Assembly (NCBI GenBank): GCA_000435515.1
Contig: FR884153.1
Coordinates: 1-28,928 of the forward strand
Direction of reading: 5' to 3'
From: Firmicutes bacterium CAG:582
GTDB lineage: Bacteria > Bacillota_I > Bacilli_A > RF39 > UBA660
Length of the DNA stretch: 28,928 nucleotides
The position numbers were made by a program, and so were the translations under genes. Each line of letters begins with the position of its first letter. Position 1 is the first letter of the stretch. Shown piece after piece: positions 14,571 to 23,401 of the stretch. The notes beneath the pieces are model-generated. The model was given only the letters and a program-made list of their open reading frames with translations. It was not told the origin of the DNA and made no database searches.

Positions 14571-15039
14571 AAATAAAACAATTTAATTCAAAAATAGAAC
14601 TATAAAAGTAAAGAAACATAAATAGAAGAATTGATATTATACCAATTATCTTAATCGTTATTGGTATGCTTATCATGTTAATCATTATGAAAGATATAAC
14701 ATAACTTATAAATAAAGCTATATAAAATAATGTGATATTATAAATTGCATTATTTTTTTTGAAAAATAATCTCTTTCCGTAATAGAAAAATATGATAATT
14801 AAAGAAAATATAAGTATTTGTATTCCTTTAATCGATAGTAAATTGTTGTTTAAAAGTCTTATCTTTTCAACAATGGATAATATTAATATTGGGGTAACTC
14901 CTAGTTTTAAATGTTCAAAAGTTGATTCATTTCTAGCAAATAAGAAACCAACTAAACTATTATTTCTACTTAATTTATATAAATAATGTCCTAAAGTACC
15001 AATAATACTTGAAAATAAAAACAATAATAATTCTAACAA
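14539..15039 (-). CDS. DUF6512-like polytopic membrane protein
   Basis: A 166-residue protein with about four to five hydrophobic spans. After the first span comes ARNESTFEHLKLGVTP, resembling the NES-x-EHLKL motif I associate with DUF6512. Function unknown. The TTG at 15039 is preferred to the in-frame GTG at 15048 because AGGTGAT, which contains that GTG, makes a good SD for 15039, matching the arrangement at 17063. Its 3' end runs 32 bases into the convergent YitT gene with no terminator visible between them. Confidence 0.7.
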   Translation of the reverse strand: MLELLLFLFSSIIGTLGHYLYKLSRNNSLVGFLFARNESTFEHLKLGVTPILILSIVEKIRLLNNNLLSIKGIQILIFSLIIIFFYYGKRLFFKKNNAIYNITLFYIALFISYVISFIMINMISIPITIKIIGIISILLFMFLYFYSSIFELNCFIFKDPLDQSKD

Positions 15040-15055
15040 AATAATCACCTATTAA

Positions 15056-15061
15056 ATAATA
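15056..15061 (-). promoter_or_regulatory. -10 of the DUF6512-like gene
   Basis: TATTAT on the minus strand (15061 to 15056), 16 bases before the TTG start, with the SD AGGTGAT between. No clear -35. Confidence 0.45.
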
Positions 15062-15113
15062 CTTAATAACGTCAAATAATATACATTTTATTTATAAGTT
15101 ATTTACTTCATGT

Positions 15114-15119
15114 TATAAT
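15114..15119 (+). promoter_or_regulatory. -10 of the AAA+ ATPase gene
   Basis: TGTTATAAT with TATAAT at 15114-15119, 16 bases before the ATG at 15136, with GTGGTGA as the SD. Confidence 0.6.
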
Positions 15120-15135
15120 AATTGTGGTGAATTAC

Positions 15136-16059
15136 ATGAATACAGAAAATCCAAGTATAATAAAAATGTATGGAGAAGTACTAACTGACAAAGAATTTTT
15201 AACAAATCCAGCTATATCAAGAGATGAAGAAATCAATCAAATGATTTTGGCGTTGATAACTCCTGATAAAAGTGCTCTTCTTGTAGGTAAACCAGGAATA
15301 GGTAAAACAGCTTTAGTAGAAGGGTTAGCATATAGAATCAGTAAAGGCTTAGTTCCTCCGATTTTAGCAGGATGGAAAATCATAAAAATTAATGTTCCAG
15401 CTCTATTAGGTAAGATTATTGTTAATGGAGTAGAAGTTTCAAAATTACAAGTTTTAATATCGGAATTAGATAATGTTGAAAAAACGATTCTATTTATCGA
15501 TGAAGTCCATTTACTTGCATCAAGAAATACTGATGGAGAAGTTGATTTTGCCAATATGCTAAAACCATATTTGGATAGAGGAAGAATTCTTATGATTGGT
15601 GCTACAACAAGTGAAGAATATGAACAATACATTTTAAGAGATCGTGCGTTTGTAAGACGTTTTATAAAAATCGATGTTGCCGAACTACAAGGGGATGCAG
15701 TAGTTCAAGTATTACTAGGTACAGTTCCTAAATTTGAACAAAAAATGGGAATAAAACTAAATTATTCTGATTATCAACAAGAAAAAATATTTACATGGCT
15801 TGTAAAATATACAAGTGAATATAAAAGAATTTATGAAATACAAAGCAGATATCCAGACATATGCCTAACAATAATTTCCAGTGCATTTTCTTATGCAGCA
15901 TTTGAAGGATCTCCTATTGTCTCTTTAAAGCACATATATTTAGCTATGAAAAATACTAAGACCATTTATGATGATTCTAAACAAAAAGCAATAGAAGAAT
16001 TAAAAACTGAATTTAGAGACTTATTTATAAAAGAAGGTATAGATCCTGACCAAATATAA
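15136..16059 (+). CDS. single-domain AAA+ ATPase related to ClpB/ClpC D1
   Basis: A 307-residue protein with Walker A GKPGIGKT (51-58), Walker B ILFIDEVH (118-125), sensor-1 GATTSEEYEQYI (155-166) and the double arginine finger in DRAFVRRF (R174, R175). It matches the D1 ring domain of ClpB/ClpC but has no N-domain, no middle coiled coil and no D2. The pore-loop motif KYRGxFExR of unfoldases is replaced by IIVNGVEVSK (94-103), so substrate threading is doubtful. The ATG at 15136 is preferred to the GTG at 15124, which sits in the SD. A shared bidirectional terminator follows. It may be an adaptor or remodelling ATPase; function unknown. Confidence 0.85.
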   Translation: MNTENPSIIKMYGEVLTDKEFLTNPAISRDEEINQMILALITPDKSALLVGKPGIGKTALVEGLAYRISKGLVPPILAGWKIIKINVPALLGKIIVNGVEVSKLQVLISELDNVEKTILFIDEVHLLASRNTDGEVDFANMLKPYLDRGRILMIGATTSEEYEQYILRDRAFVRRFIKIDVAELQGDAVVQVLLGTVPKFEQKMGIKLNYSDYQQEKIFTWLVKYTSEYKRIYEIQSRYPDICLTIISSAFSYAAFEGSPIVSLKHIYLAMKNTKTIYDDSKQKAIEELKTEFRDLFIKEGIDPDQI

Positions 16060-16087
16060 AAAGACTTCAAATTATTGAAGTCTTTTT
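16058..16087. terminator. bidirectional terminator between convergent genes
   Basis: A perfect 13-bp stem, AAAAAGACTTCAA (16058-16070) and TTGAAGTCTTTTT (16075-16087), with an ATTA loop. It has A/T tails on both strands and overlaps the ends of both convergent genes. Confidence 0.95.
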
Positions 16088-16995
16088 CCTTGATATGAAT
16101 CTCTTTTTACCATTTCTTTATCAATATCATTTAAAACACAAAATTTTTTAATTAACCAAGTAGGCTCAATCAAATCATCTTTAACTGGATCGCCTGTAAT
16201 TCTTTCAATTACTATTTTTGGATCAAGATATTCTAATTGATTAATAACTACATCTATATATTCATCTTTAGATAATACATGAAAATGTGTTTTATTATAT
16301 AATGTTTCTAAGGCAGTATCTTTGATGATATGCAACATATGAATTTTTATTCCATCTATATTAAGACTATTTAGATATTTTGCTGTATCAATCATCATCT
16401 CTTTAGTCTCAAATGGCAATCCATTTATAATGTGAACAACAGTTCTTATATTTCTTTCTTTTAATTTTTTTACACAGTTTTCAAAATTCTTCAAATCATG
16501 ACCTCTATTAATTAATCTTAAAGTGTCATTGTGCATACTTTGAAGTCCAAGTTCTATAGTTAAGAAAGTCTTTTTATTTAGCTCAGTTAAATATTCTAAG
16601 CATTCATCGCTTATTGCATCACTTCTTGTTGCAATCGATAAACCAACAACATTATCAAGTTTTAAAATAGTTTCATACTTTTTTCTCAAAGTATTTACAT
16701 CAGCATAAGTATTGGTATTAGCTTGAAAATATCCAATATAATAAGCATCATTCCATTTTTTTAACATCATATCTCTAACTTCATTAAACTGAGTAATTAA
16801 ATCGTGCTTAATATCTCCAGCAAAATCACCACTTCCAAGTTTTGAACAAAAAATACAACCATTGGAACCGTTAACTTTATTAGGACAAGAAAATCCAGCG
16901 TTAAGACTAACTTTAAAAACTTTTTTATTAAATTTAGTTTTATAGAAATAATTTAAAGTTGTATAACGTTTATTATCCAAACTATATTTATACAT
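16072..16995 (-). CDS. radical SAM protein, YhcC/TIGR01212 family
   Basis: A 307-residue radical SAM protein. The iron-sulfur cysteines are C37, C47 and C50 (FSCPNKVNG, then GCIFC), with the spacing of the YhcC family rather than the plain CxxxCxxC. The barrel continues with YYIGYFQANTNTYA, SIATRSD, IELGLQS and HIINGLPFET. The substrate of this family is not firmly established; tRNA or other RNA modification has been suggested. The ATG at 16995 is chosen because AGGTGG precedes it; an in-frame GTG at 17004 lies within that SD. It is divergent from the 17063 operon. Confidence 0.9.
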   Translation of the reverse strand: MYKYSLDNKRYTTLNYFYKTKFNKKVFKVSLNAGFSCPNKVNGSNGCIFCSKLGSGDFAGDIKHDLITQFNEVRDMMLKKWNDAYYIGYFQANTNTYADVNTLRKKYETILKLDNVVGLSIATRSDAISDECLEYLTELNKKTFLTIELGLQSMHNDTLRLINRGHDLKNFENCVKKLKERNIRTVVHIINGLPFETKEMMIDTAKYLNSLNIDGIKIHMLHIIKDTALETLYNKTHFHVLSKDEYIDVVINQLEYLDPKIVIERITGDPVKDDLIEPTWLIKKFCVLNDIDKEMVKRDSYQGKRLQ

Positions 16996-17011
16996 TAAAA
17001 CCACCTAATTA

Positions 17012-17017
17012 ATAATA
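17012..17017 (-). promoter_or_regulatory. -10 of the radical SAM gene
   Basis: TATTAT on the minus strand (17017 to 17012), 16 bases before the ATG. It lies in a 67-base divergent promoter region shared with the 17063 gene. Confidence 0.5.
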
Positions 17018-17038
17018 TCATTAAAATCTTATTTATGC

Positions 17039-17044
17039 TATAAT
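17039..17044 (+). promoter_or_regulatory. extended -10 promoter of the 17063-23053 operon
   Basis: ATGCTATAAT with TATAAT at 17039-17044, 18 bases before the TTG start at 17063, with AGGTGAT as the SD. Confidence 0.6.
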
Positions 17045-17062
17045 TACTTATAGGTGATAATT

Positions 17063-18664
17063 TTGAAAAAGAATATTTTAAACATTATAATAACTTTAAT
17101 AATTGGAGCAGTCTTATTTTATATGTTTTTGCCTCCAATCAATATAAGTTCACTTACATTTTGGATATTTGTTGTTGTTTTATTATTCATATATGGCATG
17201 CTAAGTTTTATATCTTCTGATAATGTATATAAAGCATTTACTGCAACCAGAACAACTATTAATCTATCTAAAAATATATATTATATTACTTTTGGAGTTT
17301 CAATAATTATATGTGGAATAGTACTAATTAATGTTGCATGTTCACCTCTTTTCAATGCCAAAAGTTATTCCAAAAGAATTACTATTAATGAATCAAGTGA
17401 CTTTTTAAAAGATGTAAGTGAAGTTGATTTTAAATCAATTCCGTTATTGGATAGAGATTCAAGTGAAAAACTTGGAGATCGTGTTATGGGTCAAATGAGT
17501 GAATATGTTTCTCAATACTATGTAAGTGATCAATATACTCAAATAAACTACAATAATGATATTATTAGAGTAACTCCTTTAGAGTATGACGGATTCATTA
17601 AATGGATTGCCAATAGAAAAAAAGGAATTGGTGCATATATAACTGTTAATTCTGTAAATGGTGAAGCTAAACTTGTTAAACTTGAAAAAGGTATGCGTTA
17701 TATGCCAAGCGCTTTATTTAATGAAAATTTAAAAAGAAAATTAAGATTCTTATATCCAACAGCAATATTTGGAACTTCCAAATTTGAAATTGATAATGAC
17801 GGAAAACCATATTGGATTACTCCAATTTATAAGTATACAGGTGTAAGCATGAAAACAAGAGTAGCTGGAGTTATTATTTTAGATCCTGTAACAGGTAATG
17901 CTAAAAAATATAATGTAGATAGTATTCCATCATGGGTTGATAATGCCTATAATCCTGATTTAGTTATTGAACAAGTAGACGATTGGGGAACATATCGAGA
18001 TGGTTTTATTAATAGCATTTTTGGACAAAAAAATGTTGTTAAAACAACTGAAGGATATAATTATCTTGCAATAAATGATGATATCTACCTATACACAGGA
18101 ATAACTTCTGTATTAAGTGACGAATCAAACTTAGGATTTATTCTTAGCAATTTAAGAACTGGAAAAACAACTTTTTATCCAGTAGCAGGTGCTGAAGAAT
18201 ATAGTGCAATGGCATCAGCAGAAGGCCAAGTACAACAAATGGGTTATGATTCAACATTCCCATTATTAATTAATTTAAATAATCGTCCAACTTACTTAGT
18301 AAGTTTAAAAGATGCAGCCGGATTAGTTAAAATGTATGGTTTTGTTGATGTAGCTGATTATCAAAAAGTAGTTGTAACCGATTCATCAAAAGGAATTGAA
18401 GTTGCTGCTCAAAATTATTTATCAAGTGTAGATAACGAAATATCTGATGAACTTTTGGAGAAAAAAACAATAACAATAAAAAGAATAACAACTGCTACTA
18501 AAAATGGAGATACATCATTCTATATAACTGATGATAATAATAATAAATACATCGCGTCAATTAAACTAAGCGATAAATTACCGTTTATAAGTGCAGGAGA
18601 AAAATTAGAAATTGCATATTATAACAAAAATGAAGAAGTAGTAAATATAGTAAAAGTATATTAA
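17063..18664 (+). CDS. conserved membrane protein of unknown function with large C-terminal domain
   Basis: A 533-residue protein with three hydrophobic spans at about 5-24, 31-50 and 70-93, then a ~430-residue soluble region. This includes PepSY-like repeats (NGEAKLVKLEKGMRYMPSAL, AGVIILDPVTGNAKKY), IPSWVDNAYNPDLVIEQVDD and GAEEYSAMASAEGQVQQ. I recall similar proteins as uncharacterised in many Firmicutes, so it is probably conserved, but I cannot name a function. The TTG at 17063 is preferred to the in-frame GTG at 17054, which lies in the SD. Only 14 bases separate it from the diguanylate cyclase gene, so they are probably co-transcribed. Confidence 0.8.
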   Translation: MKKNILNIIITLIIGAVLFYMFLPPINISSLTFWIFVVVLLFIYGMLSFISSDNVYKAFTATRTTINLSKNIYYITFGVSIIICGIVLINVACSPLFNAKSYSKRITINESSDFLKDVSEVDFKSIPLLDRDSSEKLGDRVMGQMSEYVSQYYVSDQYTQINYNNDIIRVTPLEYDGFIKWIANRKKGIGAYITVNSVNGEAKLVKLEKGMRYMPSALFNENLKRKLRFLYPTAIFGTSKFEIDNDGKPYWITPIYKYTGVSMKTRVAGVIILDPVTGNAKKYNVDSIPSWVDNAYNPDLVIEQVDDWGTYRDGFINSIFGQKNVVKTTEGYNYLAINDDIYLYTGITSVLSDESNLGFILSNLRTGKTTFYPVAGAEEYSAMASAEGQVQQMGYDSTFPLLINLNNRPTYLVSLKDAAGLVKMYGFVDVADYQKVVVTDSSKGIEVAAQNYLSSVDNEISDELLEKKTITIKRITTATKNGDTSFYITDDNNNKYIASIKLSDKLPFISAGEKLEIAYYNKNEEVVNIVKVY

Positions 18665-18678
18665 TTACAGGTGATAAA

Positions 18679-20895
18679 ATGAAAAAAAATACATTAGGTT
18701 TAATCTTAGGAAATATTAATCCCGGTTTTGAATTTGATATAACACAAGGTGTAAATAAATATGCTCAAGAACACGGCATTAATATAATTACTTTTGTATC
18801 TACGGCTACAAGCAAAGACAGTTTCATTTCTGACTATATTTTTGATTCCTATAAACTTATAGGAATAGATGCCTTAGTTATAATATATGGTTCTCTTACT
18901 ATGTTTAAAAATAATGTTGAAATAAAAGACTTTTTAAACAAATTTGTAGATATTCCATATGTCATTGTTCAAGATAGTCTTAAAATAGAAGGCAAATCAA
19001 ACTTAATTGTTGATAATAAAAAAGGTTTAAAAGAATGTATAAATCATTTGGCAGTTGATCATAACTGTAAAAAAATTCTATATTTTTCTGGACCTAAAGA
19101 TAACTATGATAGTATAGAAAGACTAAACGCATACAAAGAAGCAATGGCTGAAAATCATTTAAAGGTAACAAAAGACATGATAGCTTATGGCAATTTCGGA
19201 ATAAAAATAGAAAATGAATTACGTACTCTTTTAATGAAAAACAAAAGAGCTGATGCCATCGTGTTTGCAAATGATACGATGGCTTTAGCAAGCTATCCAA
19301 TTTTAGAACAATTAGGATATAAAATAGGTAAAGATATTTTAATAACTGGTTTTGATGATATGTACAAAGCATCAATTGCTCATCCGGCTTTAACAACTGT
19401 ATCACAAGATCCTTTTAAATTGGGATATGAATCAAGCAAAGAAGCTGTAAGGATGATTAGAGAAGGTAACAATCGCTTTATAACGTTGAATACGAATTTA
19501 ATAATTAGAAAATCTTGTGGTTGTAGAAACGTTTTAGGAAAAAACGATGATCTAAAAAAAATAACTGAAGAAGAAATAGTTGAACATTTTATAACTGAAA
19601 GCGCGCTTACAAGTCAATCAAATATAAATTTAAAAAAACTAAAAATGATTTCAACAAATGTTTTAAAAAGGTTAAAATCTAATTATACAGCAGATGAAAT
19701 AGTTTATTACATAAAAAATGCAATTTTAGATGACGATCAAACTGCAATAACAAATTATCACGATATTTTTTCGTATTTTAATACTGCAATGAAAAAATAT
19801 ATAAACTTTGTAAATGACCCAATTATTAAAGAAAAGACATCAACTGTTTTGTATAATTTACAAACATGGTATTTTTGCTATATTACAAATAAAATGGATA
19901 ATGACAACAAACTAAGACTTGATAGAATAGAAAATATATCTTTAATATGTCGTAAAATGCTAAACGATCAACTATCGAAATACGATATGTTTGAAAATAT
20001 TTTTAGTGAATTAAAGGAAATAGGTGTTAAGTCTTCTTATATATACCTACTTGATGATAAAAATATCAATATCGTTACTTTAGCTGCTTATTTTAATGAA
20101 AAGGAAATACAAATATATCGAAAAAATGAACTGAGTAATAACATTCCCTTAAATACTTTTATAAATGAAAAGACAGGATCATTTAGTTATTGTTTTTCAT
20201 TGTCATCAAATGAAAAAACATATGGATTTATAGTATGTGAGACGGATTTAGGCCTTCTAAATTCAATAAAGTTGTTATGTAGTCAAATTGGAACACTTCT
20301 TTATGTAGAAGAAATTCGTAAAAGGGAGTTAAAGGCTCAAATAGATTTAAAAAAGTCTTTTAAAATGATAAAAAAACAAAATGAAATACTTAATAATATA
20401 AGTCTATATGATGAATTAACGAAAATTTATAATCGTCGAGGCTTTATTGAAAAATCAATTGAATTAATTAACAATAATATTGGTAGTGATATTGTCATAA
20501 TTTTTTGCGATTTAGACCATCTAAAAGAGATTAACGATACTTTTGGACATAAAGAAGGAGACTTCGCTATTGAAAATGCCGCAAGGTTGTTAGTTAAGTC
20601 TTTACCAGAACACGCAATTATATCAAGACTTGGTGGCGACGAGTTTGTTGCAATGACACGCATTGATGAAAATATAACTACAAACAAAATTGATCAAGAA
20701 ATAAGGAATAACTTTGCTAAATTTAATAAAATATGTGATAAACCATATTATATAGAAACATCTGTTGGACTATATCAATTTAAAGGTGAAGAATCCATAT
20801 TGGTTGCAAACTTAATAAGTGAAGCGGATAAATATTTATATGAAGCAAAAAAACATAGACGAAAATCAGTAAAAAAAATAAACAATAAGGAGTAA
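18679..20895 (+). CDS. LacI-type ligand-binding domain fused to GGDEF diguanylate cyclase
   Basis: A 738-residue cytoplasmic sensor-cyclase. Residues 5-280 are a periplasmic-binding-protein-like domain of the LacI/GalR kind (LGLILGNINPGFEFDITQGV, RADAIVFANDTMALASY, ITGFDDMYKASIAHPALTTV) without the HTH. A KSCGC motif follows, then a ~280-residue helical linker region and a C-terminal GGDEF domain at about 570-735, with the metal site FCDLDHLKEIND and an intact GGDEF (652-656). The RxxD inhibitory site is replaced by PEHA, so c-di-GMP feedback is unlikely. There is no signal peptide or membrane span. It probably couples an intracellular sugar-like ligand to c-di-GMP. tex follows after 4 bases. 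Confidence 0.9.
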   Translation: MKKNTLGLILGNINPGFEFDITQGVNKYAQEHGINIITFVSTATSKDSFISDYIFDSYKLIGIDALVIIYGSLTMFKNNVEIKDFLNKFVDIPYVIVQDSLKIEGKSNLIVDNKKGLKECINHLAVDHNCKKILYFSGPKDNYDSIERLNAYKEAMAENHLKVTKDMIAYGNFGIKIENELRTLLMKNKRADAIVFANDTMALASYPILEQLGYKIGKDILITGFDDMYKASIAHPALTTVSQDPFKLGYESSKEAVRMIREGNNRFITLNTNLIIRKSCGCRNVLGKNDDLKKITEEEIVEHFITESALTSQSNINLKKLKMISTNVLKRLKSNYTADEIVYYIKNAILDDDQTAITNYHDIFSYFNTAMKKYINFVNDPIIKEKTSTVLYNLQTWYFCYITNKMDNDNKLRLDRIENISLICRKMLNDQLSKYDMFENIFSELKEIGVKSSYIYLLDDKNINIVTLAAYFNEKEIQIYRKNELSNNIPLNTFINEKTGSFSYCFSLSSNEKTYGFIVCETDLGLLNSIKLLCSQIGTLLYVEEIRKRELKAQIDLKKSFKMIKKQNEILNNISLYDELTKIYNRRGFIEKSIELINNNIGSDIVIIFCDLDHLKEINDTFGHKEGDFAIENAARLLVKSLPEHAIISRLGGDEFVAMTRIDENITTNKIDQEIRNNFAKFNKICDKPYYIETSVGLYQFKGEESILVANLISEADKYLYEAKKHRRKSVKKINNKE

Positions 20896-20899
20896 AAAC

Positions 20900-23053
20900 A
20901 TGAATGAATTAGTAATAAATGAATTAGCAAAAGAACTAGGAATAAAAGTAAGCCAAGTAAAGACTGTCTTAGAACTTTTTGAAGAGGGAGCAACTATTCC
21001 TTTTATTGCTAGATATCGTAAAGAAGCAACAGGCGCTTTAGACGAAAACCAAATAAAAAGTATAAATGACTTATATAGTTATTATAATAATTTGCTAGAA
21101 AGAAAAGAGGCAGTAATAAGGCTGATTGATGAAAAAGGTCTTCTTACAGATGAATTAAAAAACCAAATACTTGCTTGTACAAAGTTAACTGAAGTAGAGG
21201 ATTTGTATCGTCCATATAAAGATAAGAAAAAAACTAAAGCAAGTGAAGCGATTAAACTAGGTTTAGAGCCCCTTGCTAAAATGATTATGGCTTTTCCTAA
21301 AAAAGGATCATTTGAAGAACTTTCTAAAAATTATTTGAATGAATCAGTAAAAACAACAGAAGACGCTATAGCAAATGCAAGTTATATTATAGCTGAGTGG
21401 ATAAGCGATAATGCTTACTATCGAAAGGAGATACGTAATTTTATTTATAAAAACGGAAGTGTTGTATCTAAAATAAAAAAAGACGCTCAAGATGAGAAAA
21501 AGACATATGAGATGTATTATGATTTCAATGAATCTGTAAAATATATTAAACATTACAGAGTTCTTGCTATAAATAGAGGAGAAAAAGAAAAAATATTAAC
21601 TGTAAATATCGATTTTAACGAGGAAGAAGTCTACGCTTATTTAAATAAGAAAATAATTAAGGATTCAACATCTTTTGTTGTTAAGGTTGTTGAAGACGCG
21701 ATTAAAGATTCTTGTAAAAGATTGATATTTCCAAGTATCGAAAGAGAAATAAGGAGTGAATTAACTGAAAAAGCGGATAAGCTTGCAATTGAAACTTTTG
21801 GTGTTAATCTAGAGCATTTGCTTTTAACAAGACCAATAAAAGGTATGGTAGTTTTAGGATTTGATCCAGGATATGTTAATGGTTGTAAACTTGCTGTAGT
21901 AGATAAAAATGGTTGTTATCTTGATTCATGCGTAATAAAACCATTTTTAAAAAATGCAAGTGAAGCAGCTCTTGTTGGAAGTAAAATTATTGTAAAAAAT
22001 CTTATAGAAAAATATAATGTAGATATCATTTCAATTGGAAATGGAACTGCTTCAAGAGAATCTGAAAGTTTTTGTGCAGAGTTAATTAAAGAATATAATT
22101 TAAATTGTAAGTATGTAATAACTTCTGAGGCTGGCGCGTCAATTTATTCAGCCTCTAAACTTGCAATAGAAGAGTTCCCTGATTTGGAAGTTGAAAAGAG
22201 AAGTGCGGTTTCTATTGCTAGAAGAATACAGGATCCACTTTCCGAACTTGTTAAAATTGACCCAAAAAGTATTGGTGTAGGTGAATATCAATATGACGTT
22301 AATCAAAAAGAATTAAACGAAAATTTAGATTTTACTGTTTCCAAAGTTGTAAATGAAGTAGGTGTCAATGTTAATACAGCATCAAAAAGTATCTTAAAAT
22401 ATGTTTCGGGGCTTACTAAAACAACAATTGATAAAATATATAACTATAAGGAAAAAAATAAAATAATTGACCGAGATGAAATTAAAAATATTAAGGGTAT
22501 AAGTGATAAAGTTTATGAACAATGTATTGGATTCTTAAGAGTAATGGATGGAACAAATGCCTTTGATAAAACTGGAATCCATCCAGAAAGTTATCCAATT
22601 GCTGCAAATTTATTAAATTTACTTGACTTAGATATTAAAGATATTAACACTGATGAATTCAAGACTAAGTTACAAGAAATAGATATTAAAAATTATGTTC
22701 AAAAACTTAACACAGATGAATATACTTTAAGTGATATAGTAAAAGAACTGTTAACTCCTGGATTGGACCCTCGTGATGAATTAGAAGCACCAATTTTAAA
22801 AAGTGATATTTTGCATATTGAAGATTTAAATGTAGGAATGGAACTAGAAGGAACTGTAAGAAATGTTGCCTCATTTGGAGCTTTTGTAGATATTGGTCTT
22901 CATGATGACGGATTAGTACATATTTCTAAGATGAGCAAACAATTTGTTAAAAATCCAAATGATATTCTAAATGTTGGAGATATCATAAAATGTTATGTTG
23001 ACAAAGTTGATTTAGTAAAAGGTAAGGTAAACTTAAGCTTATTTAAGGATTAA
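20900..23053 (+). CDS. tex: Tex-family RNA-binding transcription accessory protein
   Basis: A 717-residue protein of the usual Tex/YdcI size. The N-terminal Tex domain carries GATIPFIARYRKEATGALDE and LYRPYKDKKKTKA. A YqgF/RNase H-like domain follows (about 310-440: VVLGFDPGYVNGCKLAVVD, and ISIGNGTASRESE), then helix-hairpin-helix repeats at about 470-560 (EVGVNVNTASKSILKYVSGL, IKNIKGISDKVYEQC) and a C-terminal S1 domain (about 645-715: GMELEGTVRNVASFGAFVDI). It binds nucleic acid and acts in transcription or RNA turnover. It follows the cyclase gene by 4 bases with an AAGGAG SD, as the last gene of a three-gene operon. Confidence 0.95.
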   Translation: MNELVINELAKELGIKVSQVKTVLELFEEGATIPFIARYRKEATGALDENQIKSINDLYSYYNNLLERKEAVIRLIDEKGLLTDELKNQILACTKLTEVEDLYRPYKDKKKTKASEAIKLGLEPLAKMIMAFPKKGSFEELSKNYLNESVKTTEDAIANASYIIAEWISDNAYYRKEIRNFIYKNGSVVSKIKKDAQDEKKTYEMYYDFNESVKYIKHYRVLAINRGEKEKILTVNIDFNEEEVYAYLNKKIIKDSTSFVVKVVEDAIKDSCKRLIFPSIEREIRSELTEKADKLAIETFGVNLEHLLLTRPIKGMVVLGFDPGYVNGCKLAVVDKNGCYLDSCVIKPFLKNASEAALVGSKIIVKNLIEKYNVDIISIGNGTASRESESFCAELIKEYNLNCKYVITSEAGASIYSASKLAIEEFPDLEVEKRSAVSIARRIQDPLSELVKIDPKSIGVGEYQYDVNQKELNENLDFTVSKVVNEVGVNVNTASKSILKYVSGLTKTTIDKIYNYKEKNKIIDRDEIKNIKGISDKVYEQCIGFLRVMDGTNAFDKTGIHPESYPIAANLLNLLDLDIKDINTDEFKTKLQEIDIKNYVQKLNTDEYTLSDIVKELLTPGLDPRDELEAPILKSDILHIEDLNVGMELEGTVRNVASFGAFVDIGLHDDGLVHISKMSKQFVKNPNDILNVGDIIKCYVDKVDLVKGKVNLSLFKD

Positions 23054-23109
23054 TTTTTAATAAAAATTTACAAAATTCAAAAAAAAAATAAAAAAATTTA
23101 AAAAAAGTA

Positions 23110-23137
23110 TTGCAATTATTAAACATTATGGTATAAT
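23110..23137 (+). promoter_or_regulatory. promoter of the tRNA-Gly/tRNA-Asn operon
   Basis: TTGCAA (23110-23115), a 16-base spacer and TATAAT (23132-23137). An A-rich UP-element-like tract lies upstream (about 23075-23107). The gap 23054-23109 holds only this A/T tract. Confidence 0.82.
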
Positions 23138-23154
23138 TTAAATTGCTTACTTAA

Positions 23155-23228
23155 GCGGATGTAGTTTAATGGTAGAGCTTCAGCCTTCCAAGCTGATAAC
23201 GTGGGTTCGATTCCCATCATCCGCTCCA
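23155..23228 (+). tRNA. tRNA-Gly (anticodon TCC)
   Basis: 74 bases with encoded CCA. The acceptor GCGGATG pairs with CATCCGC, the discriminator is T, the anticodon stem is TCAGC/GCTGA with loop CTTCCAA (anticodon TCC), and the T-loop is TTCGATT. Four bases separate it from tRNA-Asn. Confidence 0.95.
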
Positions 23229-23232
23229 AGAT

Positions 23233-23308
23233 GCCCAATTAGCTCAGTCGGTAGAGCGCACGGCTGTTAACCGTTAGGTCGTAGGTTCGAGTCCTACATT
23301 GGGCGCCA
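23233..23308 (+). tRNA. tRNA-Asn (anticodon GTT)
   Basis: 76 bases with encoded CCA. The acceptor GCCCAAT pairs with ATTGGGC, the anticodon loop is CTGTTAA (anticodon GTT), and the T-arm is GTAGGTTCGAGTCCTAC. Confidence 0.95.
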
Positions 23309-23321
23309 TTTAGTAAGTCAA

Positions 23322-23348
23322 AGCATGGTAAATAGCCGTGCTTTTTTT
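23322..23348 (+). terminator. terminator of the tRNA operon
   Basis: AGCATGG (23322-23328) pairs with CCGTGCT (23336-23342) with one G-U pair, followed by a T-run to 23348. Confidence 0.85.
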
Positions 23349-23371
23349 ATTTAATAATATAAAAACTATGA

Positions 23372-23377
23372 TATAAT
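23372..23377 (+). promoter_or_regulatory. -10 of the 23402 gene
   Basis: TGATATAAT with TATAAT at 23372-23377, 24 bases before the ATG at 23402; SD AGGAGTGG. Confidence 0.55.
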
Positions 23378-23401
23378 TAATTAAAATAGGAGTGGTCGTA
23401 T

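Noticed and set aside
15124..15135. GTG at 15124 as start of the AAA+ gene
   Set aside because: It falls inside the GTGGTGA SD of the ATG at 15136 and would begin within about 5 bases of the -10 box.
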